From: Nostoc linckia NIES-25
Lineage (GTDB): Bacteria > Cyanobacteriota > Cyanobacteriia > Cyanobacteriales > Nostocaceae
Assembly (NCBI RefSeq): GCF_002368035.1
Contig: NZ_AP018222.1
Span: forward strand, 124,001 to 188,000
Reading direction: 5' to 3'
DNA length: 64,000 nt
In this document: in pieces, positions 50,879-59,680 of the stretch
How positions within the stretch are numbered: the stretch's first letter is position 1
Layout: every line of letters starts with the position of its first letter
Position numbers and translations under genes: made by a program
The notes under the pieces: generated by a model
Told to the model about the DNA's origin: nothing
Seen by the model: the letters and a program-made list of their open reading frames with translations, nothing else
Database searches by the model: none

Positions 50879-51751
50879 TTACAAATACTTCTGCAACAAT
50901 AACCCTAACTTTTCTTTCGTTGCTGCTGGTGCTTTATCCAATTGAGTCAAAATCGCATATTTCAAAGCCGAATGCGCTTCACTTGGTGGTGGATTTTCAC
51001 TTAATCGCCGCACAGTTTCTTGAATCACCTTTTGAGCATTCACCGCATTCCGCAGCAAATTGCCAATTACCATTTCCACCGTCACGCTGTCATGGTCTGG
51101 ATGCCAACAATCGTAATCTGTCACCAGCGCCAAAGTTGCATAGGCGATTTCTGCTTCCCTAGCCAACTTCGCCTCTGGTAAATTCGTCATCCCAATGATT
51201 GTTGCACCCCAACTGCGGTAAAGATTTGATTCTGCCTTGGTAGAAAAAGCCGGCCCTTCCATGCATACATAAGTACCACCGCGATGGAGAGTCACTTCTG
51301 GTAAATTGAGAGAAGCGATCGCATCTGCCAACACAGCAGCCAAATTTTTACAAATCGGATCGCCAAAGGCAATGTGAGCTACAATTCCTTCACCGAAAAA
51401 CGTTGAAATGCGATTTTTGGTTCTGTCAATAAACTGATCTGGCACCACCATATCTAATGGTTTCGCCTCTGCTTTCAACGAACCCACAGCACTAGCAGAA
51501 ATTAAATACTCCACACCCAATTGCTTCATCGCATAGATATTAGCGCGAAACGGTAACTCAGAAGGTAAAAGCGTGTGATTGCGGCCATGCCGCGCCAAAA
51601 AAGCTACCCGCGTCCCATCCAAAGTTCCTAGAATCAAAGCATCAGATGGCGAACCAAAAGGAGTCTGAACTTGCACTTCTTCAACATCTTTGAGCGCATC
51701 CATTTTATACAGACCGCTACCACCGATAATTCCGATACTAGCTTGAGGCAT
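50879..51751 (-). CDS. mtnP: S-methyl-5'-thioadenosine phosphorylase
   Basis: A 290-residue purine-nucleoside-phosphorylase-like enzyme that splits methylthioadenosine to adenine and methylthioribose 1-phosphate for methionine salvage. The phosphate loop is IGIIGGSGLY, further phosphate contacts are ARHGRNHTLLPSELPFRAN, ASAVGSL lies in the central strand, and the MTAP signature GGTYVCMEGPAFSTKAESN is complete. The base-binding region has TDYDCWH. It is longer at the C-terminus than human MTAP by a helical segment. It is monocistronic. Start ATG 51751. Confidence 0.93.
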   Translation of the reverse strand: MPQASIGIIGGSGLYKMDALKDVEEVQVQTPFGSPSDALILGTLDGTRVAFLARHGRNHTLLPSELPFRANIYAMKQLGVEYLISASAVGSLKAEAKPLDMVVPDQFIDRTKNRISTFFGEGIVAHIAFGDPICKNLAAVLADAIASLNLPEVTLHRGGTYVCMEGPAFSTKAESNLYRSWGATIIGMTNLPEAKLAREAEIAYATLALVTDYDCWHPDHDSVTVEMVIGNLLRNAVNAQKVIQETVRRLSENPPPSEAHSALKYAILTQLDKAPAATKEKLGLLLQKYL

Positions 51752-51784
51752 GATACTGAACCTTTTCCTTGCTGAGCTGCTAAG

Positions 51785-51936
51785 TTAACGTGAATTCGAT
51801 GTATAGGATTTTGACCTCACCCCCAGCCCCTCTCCTTGAAGGAGAGGGGAGTAAAAAGCCTAATTTTTCGTTACTCCTCCCTCTCCTCGAAGGAAAGGGA
51901 GGCTGGGTGGGTGAGGTCTTTATAATTCACGTTAAG
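51785..51936. repeat. MITE-like element, family C, left of fetB
   Basis: A 152-bp element with perfect 12-bp ends TTAACGTGAATT. It contains two nested GC palindromes (CCCCTCTCCTTGAAGGAGAGG and CCTCCCTCTCCTCGAAGG). Inverted partner at 52903-53044. Confidence 0.75.
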
Positions 51937-52021
51937 TTATTTTACTAGATAGACAAAGAGGCAATGATATCAGCTTCAAGCAACGGTCATTCTGACTTGT
52001 GACTTCTGAATTCTCTTTCTT

Positions 52022-52846
52022 TTAGCCTTTGACTTTTGCCTTCTTTGGTGATTTCTGAATTAACGAAGCTGTCAACTGATGATTGCGATTAAACAGAGCA
52101 AAGAAAGCTAGGATAATAACGCCGATGATGGCGATCGCTGTCCCTGATGCCTGTGCAAAAATAATCACAATCTGGTAGCGTATGGCATCAGTCGGATTTG
52201 CCCCAGCCAGAATTTGACCAGTCATCATTCCCGGTAAACTCACCAGTCCCATCACCATCATTGAATTAATAGTCGGAATCATGCCTGTTCTCAAGGCTTC
52301 TTTAATAGTTTGATGCGCGGCTTCCCAACGGGTTGCACCCAGACTCAGTAAGGCCTCTATTTCGCCGCGACGATTGGTCAAGTCTTCCATAAACCGATCT
52401 AAACTCAAGGATGTACCCGTGAGCGCATTACCCAACACCATACCCAAAAAAGGAATGAGATATTGAGGTTCGTACCAGGGTTGTACGCGCAAAATACCGC
52501 TAACTACTATCCCCGTGACTAAAAACGAACCACTCAACAGCGAAATAAAATTATTCCAATAAATACTAGTAAATCGTCTCCGCGTCCGGTTCACGCTCGA
52601 TATACCAGCAATAACCGTCATCCCCAAAGCTAAAAGTATGATTAACACAGGGTTGCTGAGAGTGAACACCCACTGCAATATGTATCCCACCATCAACAGC
52701 TGCACTACCATCCGTAACGAAGCGATCGCTAAACTTTGTTCAAGCCCCAACCGCAGACCAAAAGAAAGCCCCACATTGATCAGAATAAACAAAGTCGCTA
52801 AAGACAATTGTCCATAACTAATCTGGATATACTTAGTTTCCATCAC
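52022..52846 (-). CDS. fetB: ABC transporter permease, FetB (YbbM) family
   Basis: A 274-residue membrane protein with about seven helices, the permease partner of FetA. The family signature is present: LGMVLGNALTGTSLSLDRF in the middle and LSLGATRWEAA, GMIPTINSMMVMGLVSLPGMMTGQIL split over loops (the EAA-like coupling segment is between helices). FetAB exports iron in E. coli and protects against peroxide stress. The ATPase gene lies 208 bp upstream in the same orientation, and a 142-bp family C element sits between the two, so the operon may be interrupted. The start at 52846 gives MMETKYIQIS. The second Met is equally possible. Confidence 0.85.
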   Translation of the reverse strand: MMETKYIQISYGQLSLATLFILINVGLSFGLRLGLEQSLAIASLRMVVQLLMVGYILQWVFTLSNPVLIILLALGMTVIAGISSVNRTRRRFTSIYWNNFISLLSGSFLVTGIVVSGILRVQPWYEPQYLIPFLGMVLGNALTGTSLSLDRFMEDLTNRRGEIEALLSLGATRWEAAHQTIKEALRTGMIPTINSMMVMGLVSLPGMMTGQILAGANPTDAIRYQIVIIFAQASGTAIAIIGVIILAFFALFNRNHQLTASLIQKSPKKAKVKG

Positions 52847-52902
52847 TTTCTTCCCTTTAACAAAGCATTAATATATCAGTGGCGCGTCAATCTCCTACTT
52901 CA

Positions 52903-53044
52903 TTAACGTGAATTATAAAGACCTCACCCATCCAGCCCCTTCGAGGAGAGGGAGGAGTAACGAAAAATTAAGCTTTTTACTCCCCTCTCCTTGAAGGAGA
53001 GGGGCTGGGGGTGAGGTCAAAATCCTATACATCGAATTCACGTT
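52903..53044. repeat. MITE-like element, family C, inverted copy between fetA and fetB
   Basis: About 142 bp, reverse complement of the element at 51785-51936 over nearly the whole length (TTAACGTGAATTATAAAGAC at one end). The right end has decayed to AATTCACGTT. Together the two form an inverted pair around fetB. Confidence 0.75.
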
Positions 53045-53054
53045 TCATTAAATT

Positions 53055-53756
53055 CTAAATTCTGAATTCTGAATTCTGAATTCTGACTTCTGAATTCTCT
53101 TTTAAAGTAATTTGACGGTTGGTAATGCGTTCCAACTGGTTAGGGTCATGACTTGTCCAGAGATATGCGCGTTGTGGGTGTTCGTATTGCCAAGCTGCAA
53201 CTAAAGCCTCTAAACTTTGAGCAGTTCCAACATCTAGCGAGGCAGTAGGTTCATCTAGTAGCAGTATCGAAGGTGAAAGTTGCAAAGCTCTGAGAAAAGC
53301 GACTATCTGCGCTTCTCCACCAGAAAGAGCGCTAACCGGACGCTGCAAAAAGTCAGGTGTTTTATGCAAAAGATGTAGATAGTTTAAAATCAACTCGCGG
53401 TTGTAAATTAGATAGCGGTGAACAGCTAATCTGTAAACTTGCTGGAGATTTTCCTCCACAGTTCCTTCCCAAAGGGCTGGTCTTTGTTGCAGATAAATAA
53501 TTTGGGAACGATAGCTGGGCATAAAGTGGGAATTTATCGCCTGTCCCTGAAAAATAATTTGTCCTGCTTGTACGGGATCGAGACCAGCTAATGCTCGTAG
53601 CAGCAAACTTTTACCAGAGCCAGAAGCACCTATTACCGCTACTCGCTCCCCTGGAAATACTTGAAAACTAAGGTGATTCCAAATCCAGCGTTGTTCAACT
53701 ATTCGCCCTAAATCTTGTACTAAAAGAATAGGGTTTTCAGTCAGTCGATCTTTCAT
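53055..53756 (-). CDS. fetA: ABC transporter ATP-binding protein, FetA (YbbL) family
   Basis: A 233-residue ATPase. Walker A is GASGSGKSLLLR, the Q-loop region is IIYLQQRPALWEG, the signature motif is SALSGGEAQ and Walker B is ILLLDEPTASLD, with the H-loop in LWTSHD. It is paired with the FetB-type permease downstream, giving an iron exporter or related metal/lipid transporter. The C-terminal residues EVRIQNSEFRI are encoded by a GAATTCTGAATTCTGA tandem repeat that continues into the spacer, so the original stop was probably lost or moved. Start ATG 53756. Confidence 0.85.
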   Translation of the reverse strand: MKDRLTENPILLVQDLGRIVEQRWIWNHLSFQVFPGERVAVIGASGSGKSLLLRALAGLDPVQAGQIIFQGQAINSHFMPSYRSQIIYLQQRPALWEGTVEENLQQVYRLAVHRYLIYNRELILNYLHLLHKTPDFLQRPVSALSGGEAQIVAFLRALQLSPSILLLDEPTASLDVGTAQSLEALVAAWQYEHPQRAYLWTSHDPNQLERITNRQITLKENSEVRIQNSEFRI

Positions 53757-53781
53757 GATTTGAAAATGGGGAGTGGGGGCA

Positions 53782-53898
53782 GGGGGCAGGGGAAAAGGTT
53801 AAAGGGAAAAGGTTAAAGGGAAAAGGGAAAAGGAATAAATTTAATCTTTCCCCTTTTCCCCGGTTGGTGAGCTTGTCGAACCATACCCCTTTCCCTTT
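53782..53898. repeat. Purine/pyrimidine palindromic repeat, family G
   Basis: Same design as 28426-28517: GGGGAAAAGGTTAAAGGG units, the core AATAAATTTAATC, then CCCCTTTTCCCC. A module GGTTGGTGAGCTTGTCGAAC (53862-53881) interrupts the right arm. Confidence 0.65.
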
Positions 53899-53913
53899 AC
53901 CCATGCCCTCGAT

Positions 53914-56031
53914 CTAGAATACTTTTCGTCCTTCTAGATGGGCTAGGATATCAGAGCGATCGCGCCACACAGGACGCAATTTTTTCTTGGCGAACATGTT
54001 TAACTGGTCGCCAATATGCGGCGATCCCGGTTGAGTTGCATTGCCGTAACTGGTGAGTGCCATTGCTCGTACAGGATTACAAAATTCAACAGCAGCAACA
54101 TAGGAATCGCCAAGTTCGGATTTAAACTTCCCATCTGACTCCGGTAAAAAATAGAGGCTTCGGAAGATCCCAAGGGGATCTGCACCACCATTGCCAGGTA
54201 AATTGATATTGCCATAACGCAGTCGAAAAACATCTCCCCAAGGCACATCTATAGTTCCATACGTCTTTTCTATTTCTGCTGCTACCGCTTCGAGTGTTGT
54301 AACTGCACTTTCTGGATTAGCTAAACCATCGGGTGTGGTGCGTGGGGAGTTTTCACTCCAAGGTTTACTAAATGTTTTATCTAAGTCCAGCTTTTGAACC
54401 CAAAAGGCAAATAGTACCGCCCCTCGACTATCTGCATTGGCTTGCCGATCCCAGGTTTCTAAAACATTAGCTGCTTTTTGCCCCAAGTCCTTACCATACT
54501 TGCGGGCAGCAGGAATTAAATCATCTAAAAGGCGATCGGCCATTTCCATCCGAGTCGAGTGCTTGTATGCAATCATTTCATCAAAAGAGATTTTGTCATC
54601 TTCAGCCAACATCTTTACAGAACGTTGCGATCGGAAATCCATGAAACGAGGTGCCATATAAGCCGGGTAATTGTCTGCTTTAATCGCAGTTGGGAATGTA
54701 GTTGTCCAAGGTGGATCGTTGGTATTTTGCAACCAACCGCTTTTAGGATCGACTACGCGAGGTAAATCTTGGTATGGATGGATTTTTGTCCATAAAGTTT
54801 TGGATGTATCGCCAGAAATGACACCTTGCCAATATGCAAAATCTCCTTGTTGACGTACCGGCACTTGACCGTTGAATAGGTGCATAATATGTCCTTCTCT
54901 ATCGGCATACATCACTGTAAACATCGATAGTTGCAGGCGTTTGAGTGCGGTTTCAAATTGGTTGAGGTTTTTTGCTCGTGCCATATCCCACCACTGTTGG
55001 AGTACACCTGGTCGGTCAAGACCGGCAACTCTCAGTGCTATGGCTTTACCATCTTTCTCAACTACCACAGGCCCGTGGATGGAACTCTTGACTACTAATG
55101 GTTGTTCTTGCAAAGAGCCATCTTTCTGCTTCACCTTCAAAGGCAGGGTTTTGGAAAGGAATTTGCGAACTGTGCCATCAAAGAGGTAGCCATTATTTGC
55201 CAGTTTAAGTTCATACAAATCCCAACCATCGTATGTGTTAACGGTGTGAGTCCAACCTAAATTGTTGTTGAAAGCGATCGCCAATACGGGAATACCTACA
55301 AGTGTCGCTCCATAAGCATCAATTCCCGGTGCGGTTATCTGGGCTTCGTACCACAAAAATAAATCCGACCAAGGTAGATGGGGGTTAGCTAGCAACATGG
55401 CATTGCCACTTGCAGAATGGGAAGGTGCGATCGCCCAACCATTAGATCCTGCTTGCAACTTTTTTTTGCTCAAATCGAATACCGGGCCGGGATCGACCAC
55501 AAAGGTAAAATTGAGTACCCGATGTAAGTGAGCCATCACATCTTCGCCGTTGACTGGTAGCACTACCTCAAAGCGATCGTCGATGGAGTTTCGATTTTGA
55601 GAAGCGTAAGCATTAATCCCAGCAGCAAAAGCATCTAGATACTTCCGAAAACTTGGATTCTGTGCTTGATACCAAGCACGAGAGCGTTCTGGTACTCCCA
55701 TACTCAGCACCCAACGATCTGAGTCTAGATATTCTTCACCCCAGTATTCGGCCGCACGTCCCCGCGCTTGACCGTAAAGACGCAAAAGCAAATCTCCGTG
55801 ACTTTGCATTTGCGCCCAACCAAAGGCATAAAAGGCACTTTGGTCATTTTTACCGTAGATATGCGGTACACCATAGGTATCCCATAATATCTCTGTAGAT
55901 TTTGTTGGTGTAGCTATAGTTTGGCTACCAATAAATAAAACCAGTATTAAGCTGAGTATTAAGGGAAAAACCCGTATTGATTTTCTTCTGTAAGTTTTTG
56001 GTAAAATATCAAACCTCATTAACACCACCAT
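53914..56031 (-). CDS. Penicillin-acylase family Ntn-hydrolase, exported (acyl-homoserine-lactone acylase-like)
   Basis: A 705-residue precursor. An N-terminal signal segment (VFPLILSLILVLFIGS) precedes the alpha-chain motif WDTYGVPHIYGKNDQSAFYAFGW. The spacer and autoproteolysis site end at Ser196 in GSNGWAIAPS, which becomes the N-terminal nucleophile of the beta chain. Asn in NDPPWTTTFP-type and the segments LANPHLPW, ALRVAGLDRPG belong to the family core. Members hydrolyse amide bonds of penicillins, acyl-homoserine lactones or similar N-acyl compounds in the periplasm. Anabaena has such a quorum-quenching acylase, but I cannot assign this substrate. It is monocistronic, and an alternative start is ATG 56019. 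Confidence 0.85.
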   Translation of the reverse strand: MVVLMRFDILPKTYRRKSIRVFPLILSLILVLFIGSQTIATPTKSTEILWDTYGVPHIYGKNDQSAFYAFGWAQMQSHGDLLLRLYGQARGRAAEYWGEEYLDSDRWVLSMGVPERSRAWYQAQNPSFRKYLDAFAAGINAYASQNRNSIDDRFEVVLPVNGEDVMAHLHRVLNFTFVVDPGPVFDLSKKKLQAGSNGWAIAPSHSASGNAMLLANPHLPWSDLFLWYEAQITAPGIDAYGATLVGIPVLAIAFNNNLGWTHTVNTYDGWDLYELKLANNGYLFDGTVRKFLSKTLPLKVKQKDGSLQEQPLVVKSSIHGPVVVEKDGKAIALRVAGLDRPGVLQQWWDMARAKNLNQFETALKRLQLSMFTVMYADREGHIMHLFNGQVPVRQQGDFAYWQGVISGDTSKTLWTKIHPYQDLPRVVDPKSGWLQNTNDPPWTTTFPTAIKADNYPAYMAPRFMDFRSQRSVKMLAEDDKISFDEMIAYKHSTRMEMADRLLDDLIPAARKYGKDLGQKAANVLETWDRQANADSRGAVLFAFWVQKLDLDKTFSKPWSENSPRTTPDGLANPESAVTTLEAVAAEIEKTYGTIDVPWGDVFRLRYGNINLPGNGGADPLGIFRSLYFLPESDGKFKSELGDSYVAAVEFCNPVRAMALTSYGNATQPGSPHIGDQLNMFAKKKLRPVWRDRSDILAHLEGRKVF

Positions 56032-56228
56032 GTGTTAGGTATAAAGTCTATTTCAGGGATTGGCCATTGGGCATTTGTCTTCCTTTGCTTCTGCCCCTTC
56101 GCCCCTACTCACCACTTTCTTTTTCCAGTTAGATTTTGGTTCATCTAAACAATACCAGTTTGTTGAGAAAATATATCAAAAGTTTCTGAGCATATTTTTT
56201 AGTTGGAAAAATGGTGTAATCTTTGCAT

Positions 56229-56277
56229 GATAATGTAATCTATATATTTATCAAGAAAGATTATCAATTTAATGATT
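56229..56277 (+). promoter_or_regulatory. Possible Fur-box-like sequence upstream of the siderophore permease genes
   Basis: GATAATGTAATC (56229-56240) and GATTATCAATTTAATGATT (56259-56277) each match a little over half of the Fur consensus GATAATGATAATCATTATC. They lie about 370-410 bp before the first FecCD gene, rather far. Iron control of that locus is expected from its function, but these sites are only suggestive. Confidence 0.25.
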
Positions 56278-56357
56278 AGAAAGCTGCTAAATATTGAGAG
56301 CCGGAATTTAGAGACTTTTTCATCTAGTGCAGTTCGCTGTGGAGGCGCATATAATAC

Positions 56358-56541
56358 GTGCCAACTTAAGCTCAAACACTCAATTTACCGTGGTTTTAGA
56401 TCCCCCAACCCCCTTAAAAAGGGGGCATTCGATTCTAGTTCCCCCCTTAAAAAGGGGGGTTAGGGGGGATCTAAAATCTAGGTAGTACATCGAAAAACTT
56501 TGAAATGCTTATCAGACTCGGCTTTCATATTAAGTTGGCAC
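56358..56541. repeat. Diverged family B element with a GATCCCCC palindrome inside
   Basis: Ends GTGCCAACTTAA / TTAAGTTGGCAC (12 bp perfect). The interior (56400-56472) is the same GATCCCCCAACCCCCTTAAA palindrome as in the family A element at 728-840, although the termini belong to another family. The rest of the 56032-56640 spacer is AT-rich and gene-free. Confidence 0.7.
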
Positions 56542-56640
56542 TAATGCACATCTGTCCCTACAGAGGTTTTAATTAGCCGAAAATAGCTGTAAAAAACACA
56601 TAACCAGCAGAGCGTAATATTTTCAACTGACAGCAGGATA

Positions 56641-57672
56641 ATGATCAAAGCCACTATAGTGTCACTGAAAGGATTGAAAAAGCGGCAAATGTCGGGTTTT
56701 TTTGGTCTGGTTTTGGGACTTTTGATGTTGCTAATTTGCTTGGTGTGCAGTGTGGCGCTGGGTGTATCAGAAATACCTCTAGATCGGGTTTTGTCATCTT
56801 TTACAGTCTTTGATGGTTCCTACGATCGCTTAATTATTCAGACTGTGAGATTACCGCGATCGCTCGTTGCTATTCTTGTAGGATCTTCCTTGGCAGTCTC
56901 CGGAGCGTTAATGCAAGGTTTAACACGCAACCCTCTAGCAGATCCAGGGATTTTGGGTATTGAGTCGGGTGCAGCAGTAGCGGTGGTTGTGGCGACTTTT
57001 GTATTTGGTAGCGCATCCCAAGATGTGTATGCGATTGTGGCATTTCTGGGAGCAGCAGCCACGGCAATATTAGTTTACTTCCTGGGTTCTTTAGGACGGG
57101 GAGGAGCCACTCCGTTAAATTTGACGGTAGCAGGTGCAGCTTTAACTGCTCTGATCTCTTCTATCACCACAGGTACTCTAATTGTCAGCCAACGCACCCT
57201 AGAAGAAATGAGATTTTGGTTAGCTGGTTCGCTAGCTGGCCGCGATGTGGATACGTTTTTCCAAGCATTGCCCTTCGTCCTCATTGGATTAATCATAGCT
57301 TTTGCCCTTGGCAGACAAATTACTACCATGAGTTTGGGTGAAGACGTAGCTAAAGGGTTAGGTCAACAAACAGTCTGGGTCAAAATTATGACTGCCATTA
57401 GCGTAGTTTTACTGGCTGGAAGTTCCGTTGCCTTGGCAGGGCCAATCGGCTTTATTGGTTTAGTCGTTCCCCATATAGTGAGATTTTATATTAAAGCCGA
57501 TTACCGTTGGATACTACCTCATTGTGCAGTTTTGGGGGCTATTTTACTTTTGGTTGCAGATATTGGCGCTCGTGTGTTGCTCAAACCACAGGAGTTACCT
57601 GTAGGTGTGATGACAGCACTTGTTGGGGCGCCCTTTTTTGTCTACCTAGCTAAGTCAAAGGTGAAAAAATGA
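56641..57672 (+). CDS. Iron-siderophore ABC transporter permease, FecCD family (first)
   Basis: A 343-residue inner-membrane protein with about ten helices. The BtuC/FecCD signature is clear: VRLPRSLVAILVGSSLAVSG, MQGLTRNPLADPGILGI and the C-terminal GPIGFIGLVVPHIVR, which contacts the ATPase. It transports ferric siderophores, heme or cobalamin. The partner gene starts within its stop codon (ATGA). The ATPase gene follows, and a FecB-like lipoprotein and a DUF1636 protein lie at 62.5-63.8 kb on the opposite strand, so ferric siderophore is the favoured substrate. Start ATG 56641; weak ribosome-binding site CAGGATA. Confidence 0.9.
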   Translation: MIKATIVSLKGLKKRQMSGFFGLVLGLLMLLICLVCSVALGVSEIPLDRVLSSFTVFDGSYDRLIIQTVRLPRSLVAILVGSSLAVSGALMQGLTRNPLADPGILGIESGAAVAVVVATFVFGSASQDVYAIVAFLGAAATAILVYFLGSLGRGGATPLNLTVAGAALTALISSITTGTLIVSQRTLEEMRFWLAGSLAGRDVDTFFQALPFVLIGLIIAFALGRQITTMSLGEDVAKGLGQQTVWVKIMTAISVVLLAGSSVALAGPIGFIGLVVPHIVRFYIKADYRWILPHCAVLGAILLLVADIGARVLLKPQELPVGVMTALVGAPFFVYLAKSKVKK

Positions 57673-58709
57673 AAGTTGATTGGCTAGTCATTCGCTCCCA
57701 GGCGATATCCTTTCGTATAGATCGGCGCGTACCAATCATGGTGCTATGTTTGGCAGTAGCGATCGCAGTGGCAATGGTGATGAATTTAGGGCGGGGTGAA
57801 TATCCGATTTCGCCTGGAGATATCGTGAAAACTTTATTGCGTTTAGATACGGGAAACCCAGACCATACATTCGTGATTTACGATTTGCGTCTACCCCGCA
57901 CCCTTGTAGCTTTGATGGTGGGGGCGGCGCTGGCGATTTCTGGCACTATCTTTCAAGGATTGACGCGCAATCCATTGGCAGATCCCAGTATTATTGGCAT
58001 CAATGCTGGGGCGAGTCTAGCGGCAGTTAGTGTAATTGTCTTATTTCCATCAGCACCAATTTACACCTTGCCGCTATCGGCTTTTAGTGGTGCTTTACTG
58101 ATGGCTATTTTAATTTATTCCCTGGCTTGGAATAACGGTAGTTCGCCGATTCTATTAATTTTGATAGGTATTGGGTTATCTGCGATCGCCAGTGCCATAA
58201 CCACCTTAATGATTACCTTTGGCGAAATTTATAACGTTAACAATGCTTTGGTATGGTTAGCTGGAAGTGTTTATGGACGCACTTGGGAGCAAGTATTTTC
58301 TTTATTACCTTGGTTGGTTATTTTTATCCCAATGGCTTTGACATCAGCAAGACATTTAAACGCTCTCAACTTGGGAGATGATGTTGCCAAAAGTTTAGGT
58401 AGTCGAGTGGAATGGCAACGTGGTTTACTCATACTGGTGGGGGTAGCCTTAGCCGGTGCAGGAGTCGCCACCGCAGGCAATATCGGTTTTGTGGGTTTAA
58501 TTGCGCCCCATTTAGGACGACAGTTAGTAGGTAGCACCCATGAAGCCTTGATTCCTACTTCCGCACTCTTAGGGGGAGCGATCGTTGTGATGGCAGACTT
58601 CTTAGGTAGAACGTTGTTTGCACCTATCGAACTTCCTTGTGGAATAGTAACTGCTGCCATTGGCGCTCCTTATTTTCTGTATTTATTAATTCGTAATCGG
58701 AAGAAATGA
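57669..58709 (+). CDS. Iron-siderophore ABC transporter permease, FecCD family (second)
   Basis: A 346-residue paralogue of the preceding protein with the same motifs: LRLPRTLVALMVGAALAISG, FQGLTRNPLADPSIIGI and GNIGFVGLIAPHLGR. The two permeases form the heterodimeric channel as in FecC-FecD. It overlaps the first gene by 4 bp (ATGA), so translation is coupled. The short N-terminal extension VDWLVIRSQAISFRIDR is cytoplasmic. The next gene (ATPase) is 110 bp away behind a TCTAAAATCTAAAATC tandem repeat. Confidence 0.9.
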   Translation: MKVDWLVIRSQAISFRIDRRVPIMVLCLAVAIAVAMVMNLGRGEYPISPGDIVKTLLRLDTGNPDHTFVIYDLRLPRTLVALMVGAALAISGTIFQGLTRNPLADPSIIGINAGASLAAVSVIVLFPSAPIYTLPLSAFSGALLMAILIYSLAWNNGSSPILLILIGIGLSAIASAITTLMITFGEIYNVNNALVWLAGSVYGRTWEQVFSLLPWLVIFIPMALTSARHLNALNLGDDVAKSLGSRVEWQRGLLILVGVALAGAGVATAGNIGFVGLIAPHLGRQLVGSTHEALIPTSALLGGAIVVMADFLGRTLFAPIELPCGIVTAAIGAPYFLYLLIRNRKK

Positions 58710-58819
58710 GGGACTGGCGACTGGGGACTGGTGACTGGGTAAAAAGGATATTTTATTAACTAAAAACCAGGTTTTTATAAATCTAAAATCTAAAATCTAA
58801 AATCCAAAATGGTTTTATT

Positions 58820-59629
58820 ATGAAAGGATTGTCAACCAAAAGTCTGTCTTTAGCTTATGATGGTGCTACGATTATCCGTGACTTAAATTTGGCAATTCCC
58901 GGCGGACAAATTAGTGCTTTAGTTGGTGCTAATGGTTGTGGTAAATCAACTTTGTTAAGAGGCTTGGCAAGATTACTCAAACCCCGTGACGGTATAGTAT
59001 ATCTTGATGGGACTTCTATTTTGAATCTTTCCACCAAAGAAGTAGCACAACAGTTGGGTATTTTGCCCCAAGGGCCACTAGCACCTGAAGGGTTAACAGT
59101 ACGAGATTTAGTAGCACAAGGACGTTATCCTTATCAAAATTGGTTACAACAATGGTCGGCAAAAGATGAAAAAATCGTACAACAGGCGCTAGAAATTACA
59201 GATTTATTGAAGTTGGCAGATAGAGCATTAGATACTTTGTCTGGCGGACAACGACAAAGAGCTTGGATTGCTATGGCGCTGGCCCAAGATACAGATATTT
59301 TACTTTTAGATGAACCGACTACTTTTTTGGATTTGGCGCATCAAATAGAAATTTTAGATTTATTGTACGATTTGAACCAAACTCAAGGACGAACAATTGT
59401 AATGGTGCTGCACGATTTAAATCAGGCATGTCGTTACGCTGATTATTTAATTGCTGTGAAAAATGGTCGAATTTTTGCTGCTGGCGAACCAAAGTTAGTG
59501 ATGACAAAAGAAATGGTTCTGGAGGTTTTTGGATTGGAGTGTCGTATTATTCTCGATCCTGTCGTGGAAACTCCTATGTGTGTACCAATAGGACGCAAAG
59601 GGAAAATAAATCATCCGCGAATCGGATAA
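58820..59629 (+). CDS. Iron-siderophore ABC transporter ATP-binding protein (FecE/FepC type)
   Basis: A 269-residue ABC ATPase. Walker A is GANGCGKSTLLRG, the Q-loop is GILPQGPLAPEGLTV, the signature is LSGGQRQRAWIAMA, Walker B is ILLLDEPTTFLD and the H-loop is MVLHDLNQACRY. The sequence GQRQRAWIAMALAQDT is diagnostic for the FecE/FhuC/FepC group. It energises the two permeases upstream. It is followed after 51 bp by a fused ABC exporter. Start ATG 58820. Confidence 0.93.
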   Translation: MKGLSTKSLSLAYDGATIIRDLNLAIPGGQISALVGANGCGKSTLLRGLARLLKPRDGIVYLDGTSILNLSTKEVAQQLGILPQGPLAPEGLTVRDLVAQGRYPYQNWLQQWSAKDEKIVQQALEITDLLKLADRALDTLSGGQRQRAWIAMALAQDTDILLLDEPTTFLDLAHQIEILDLLYDLNQTQGRTIVMVLHDLNQACRYADYLIAVKNGRIFAAGEPKLVMTKEMVLEVFGLECRIILDPVVETPMCVPIGRKGKINHPRIG

Positions 59630-59680
59630 AATTCGTCATGCAATATCTACTCAAATTATTTAATTACAAAAAATAAACCA

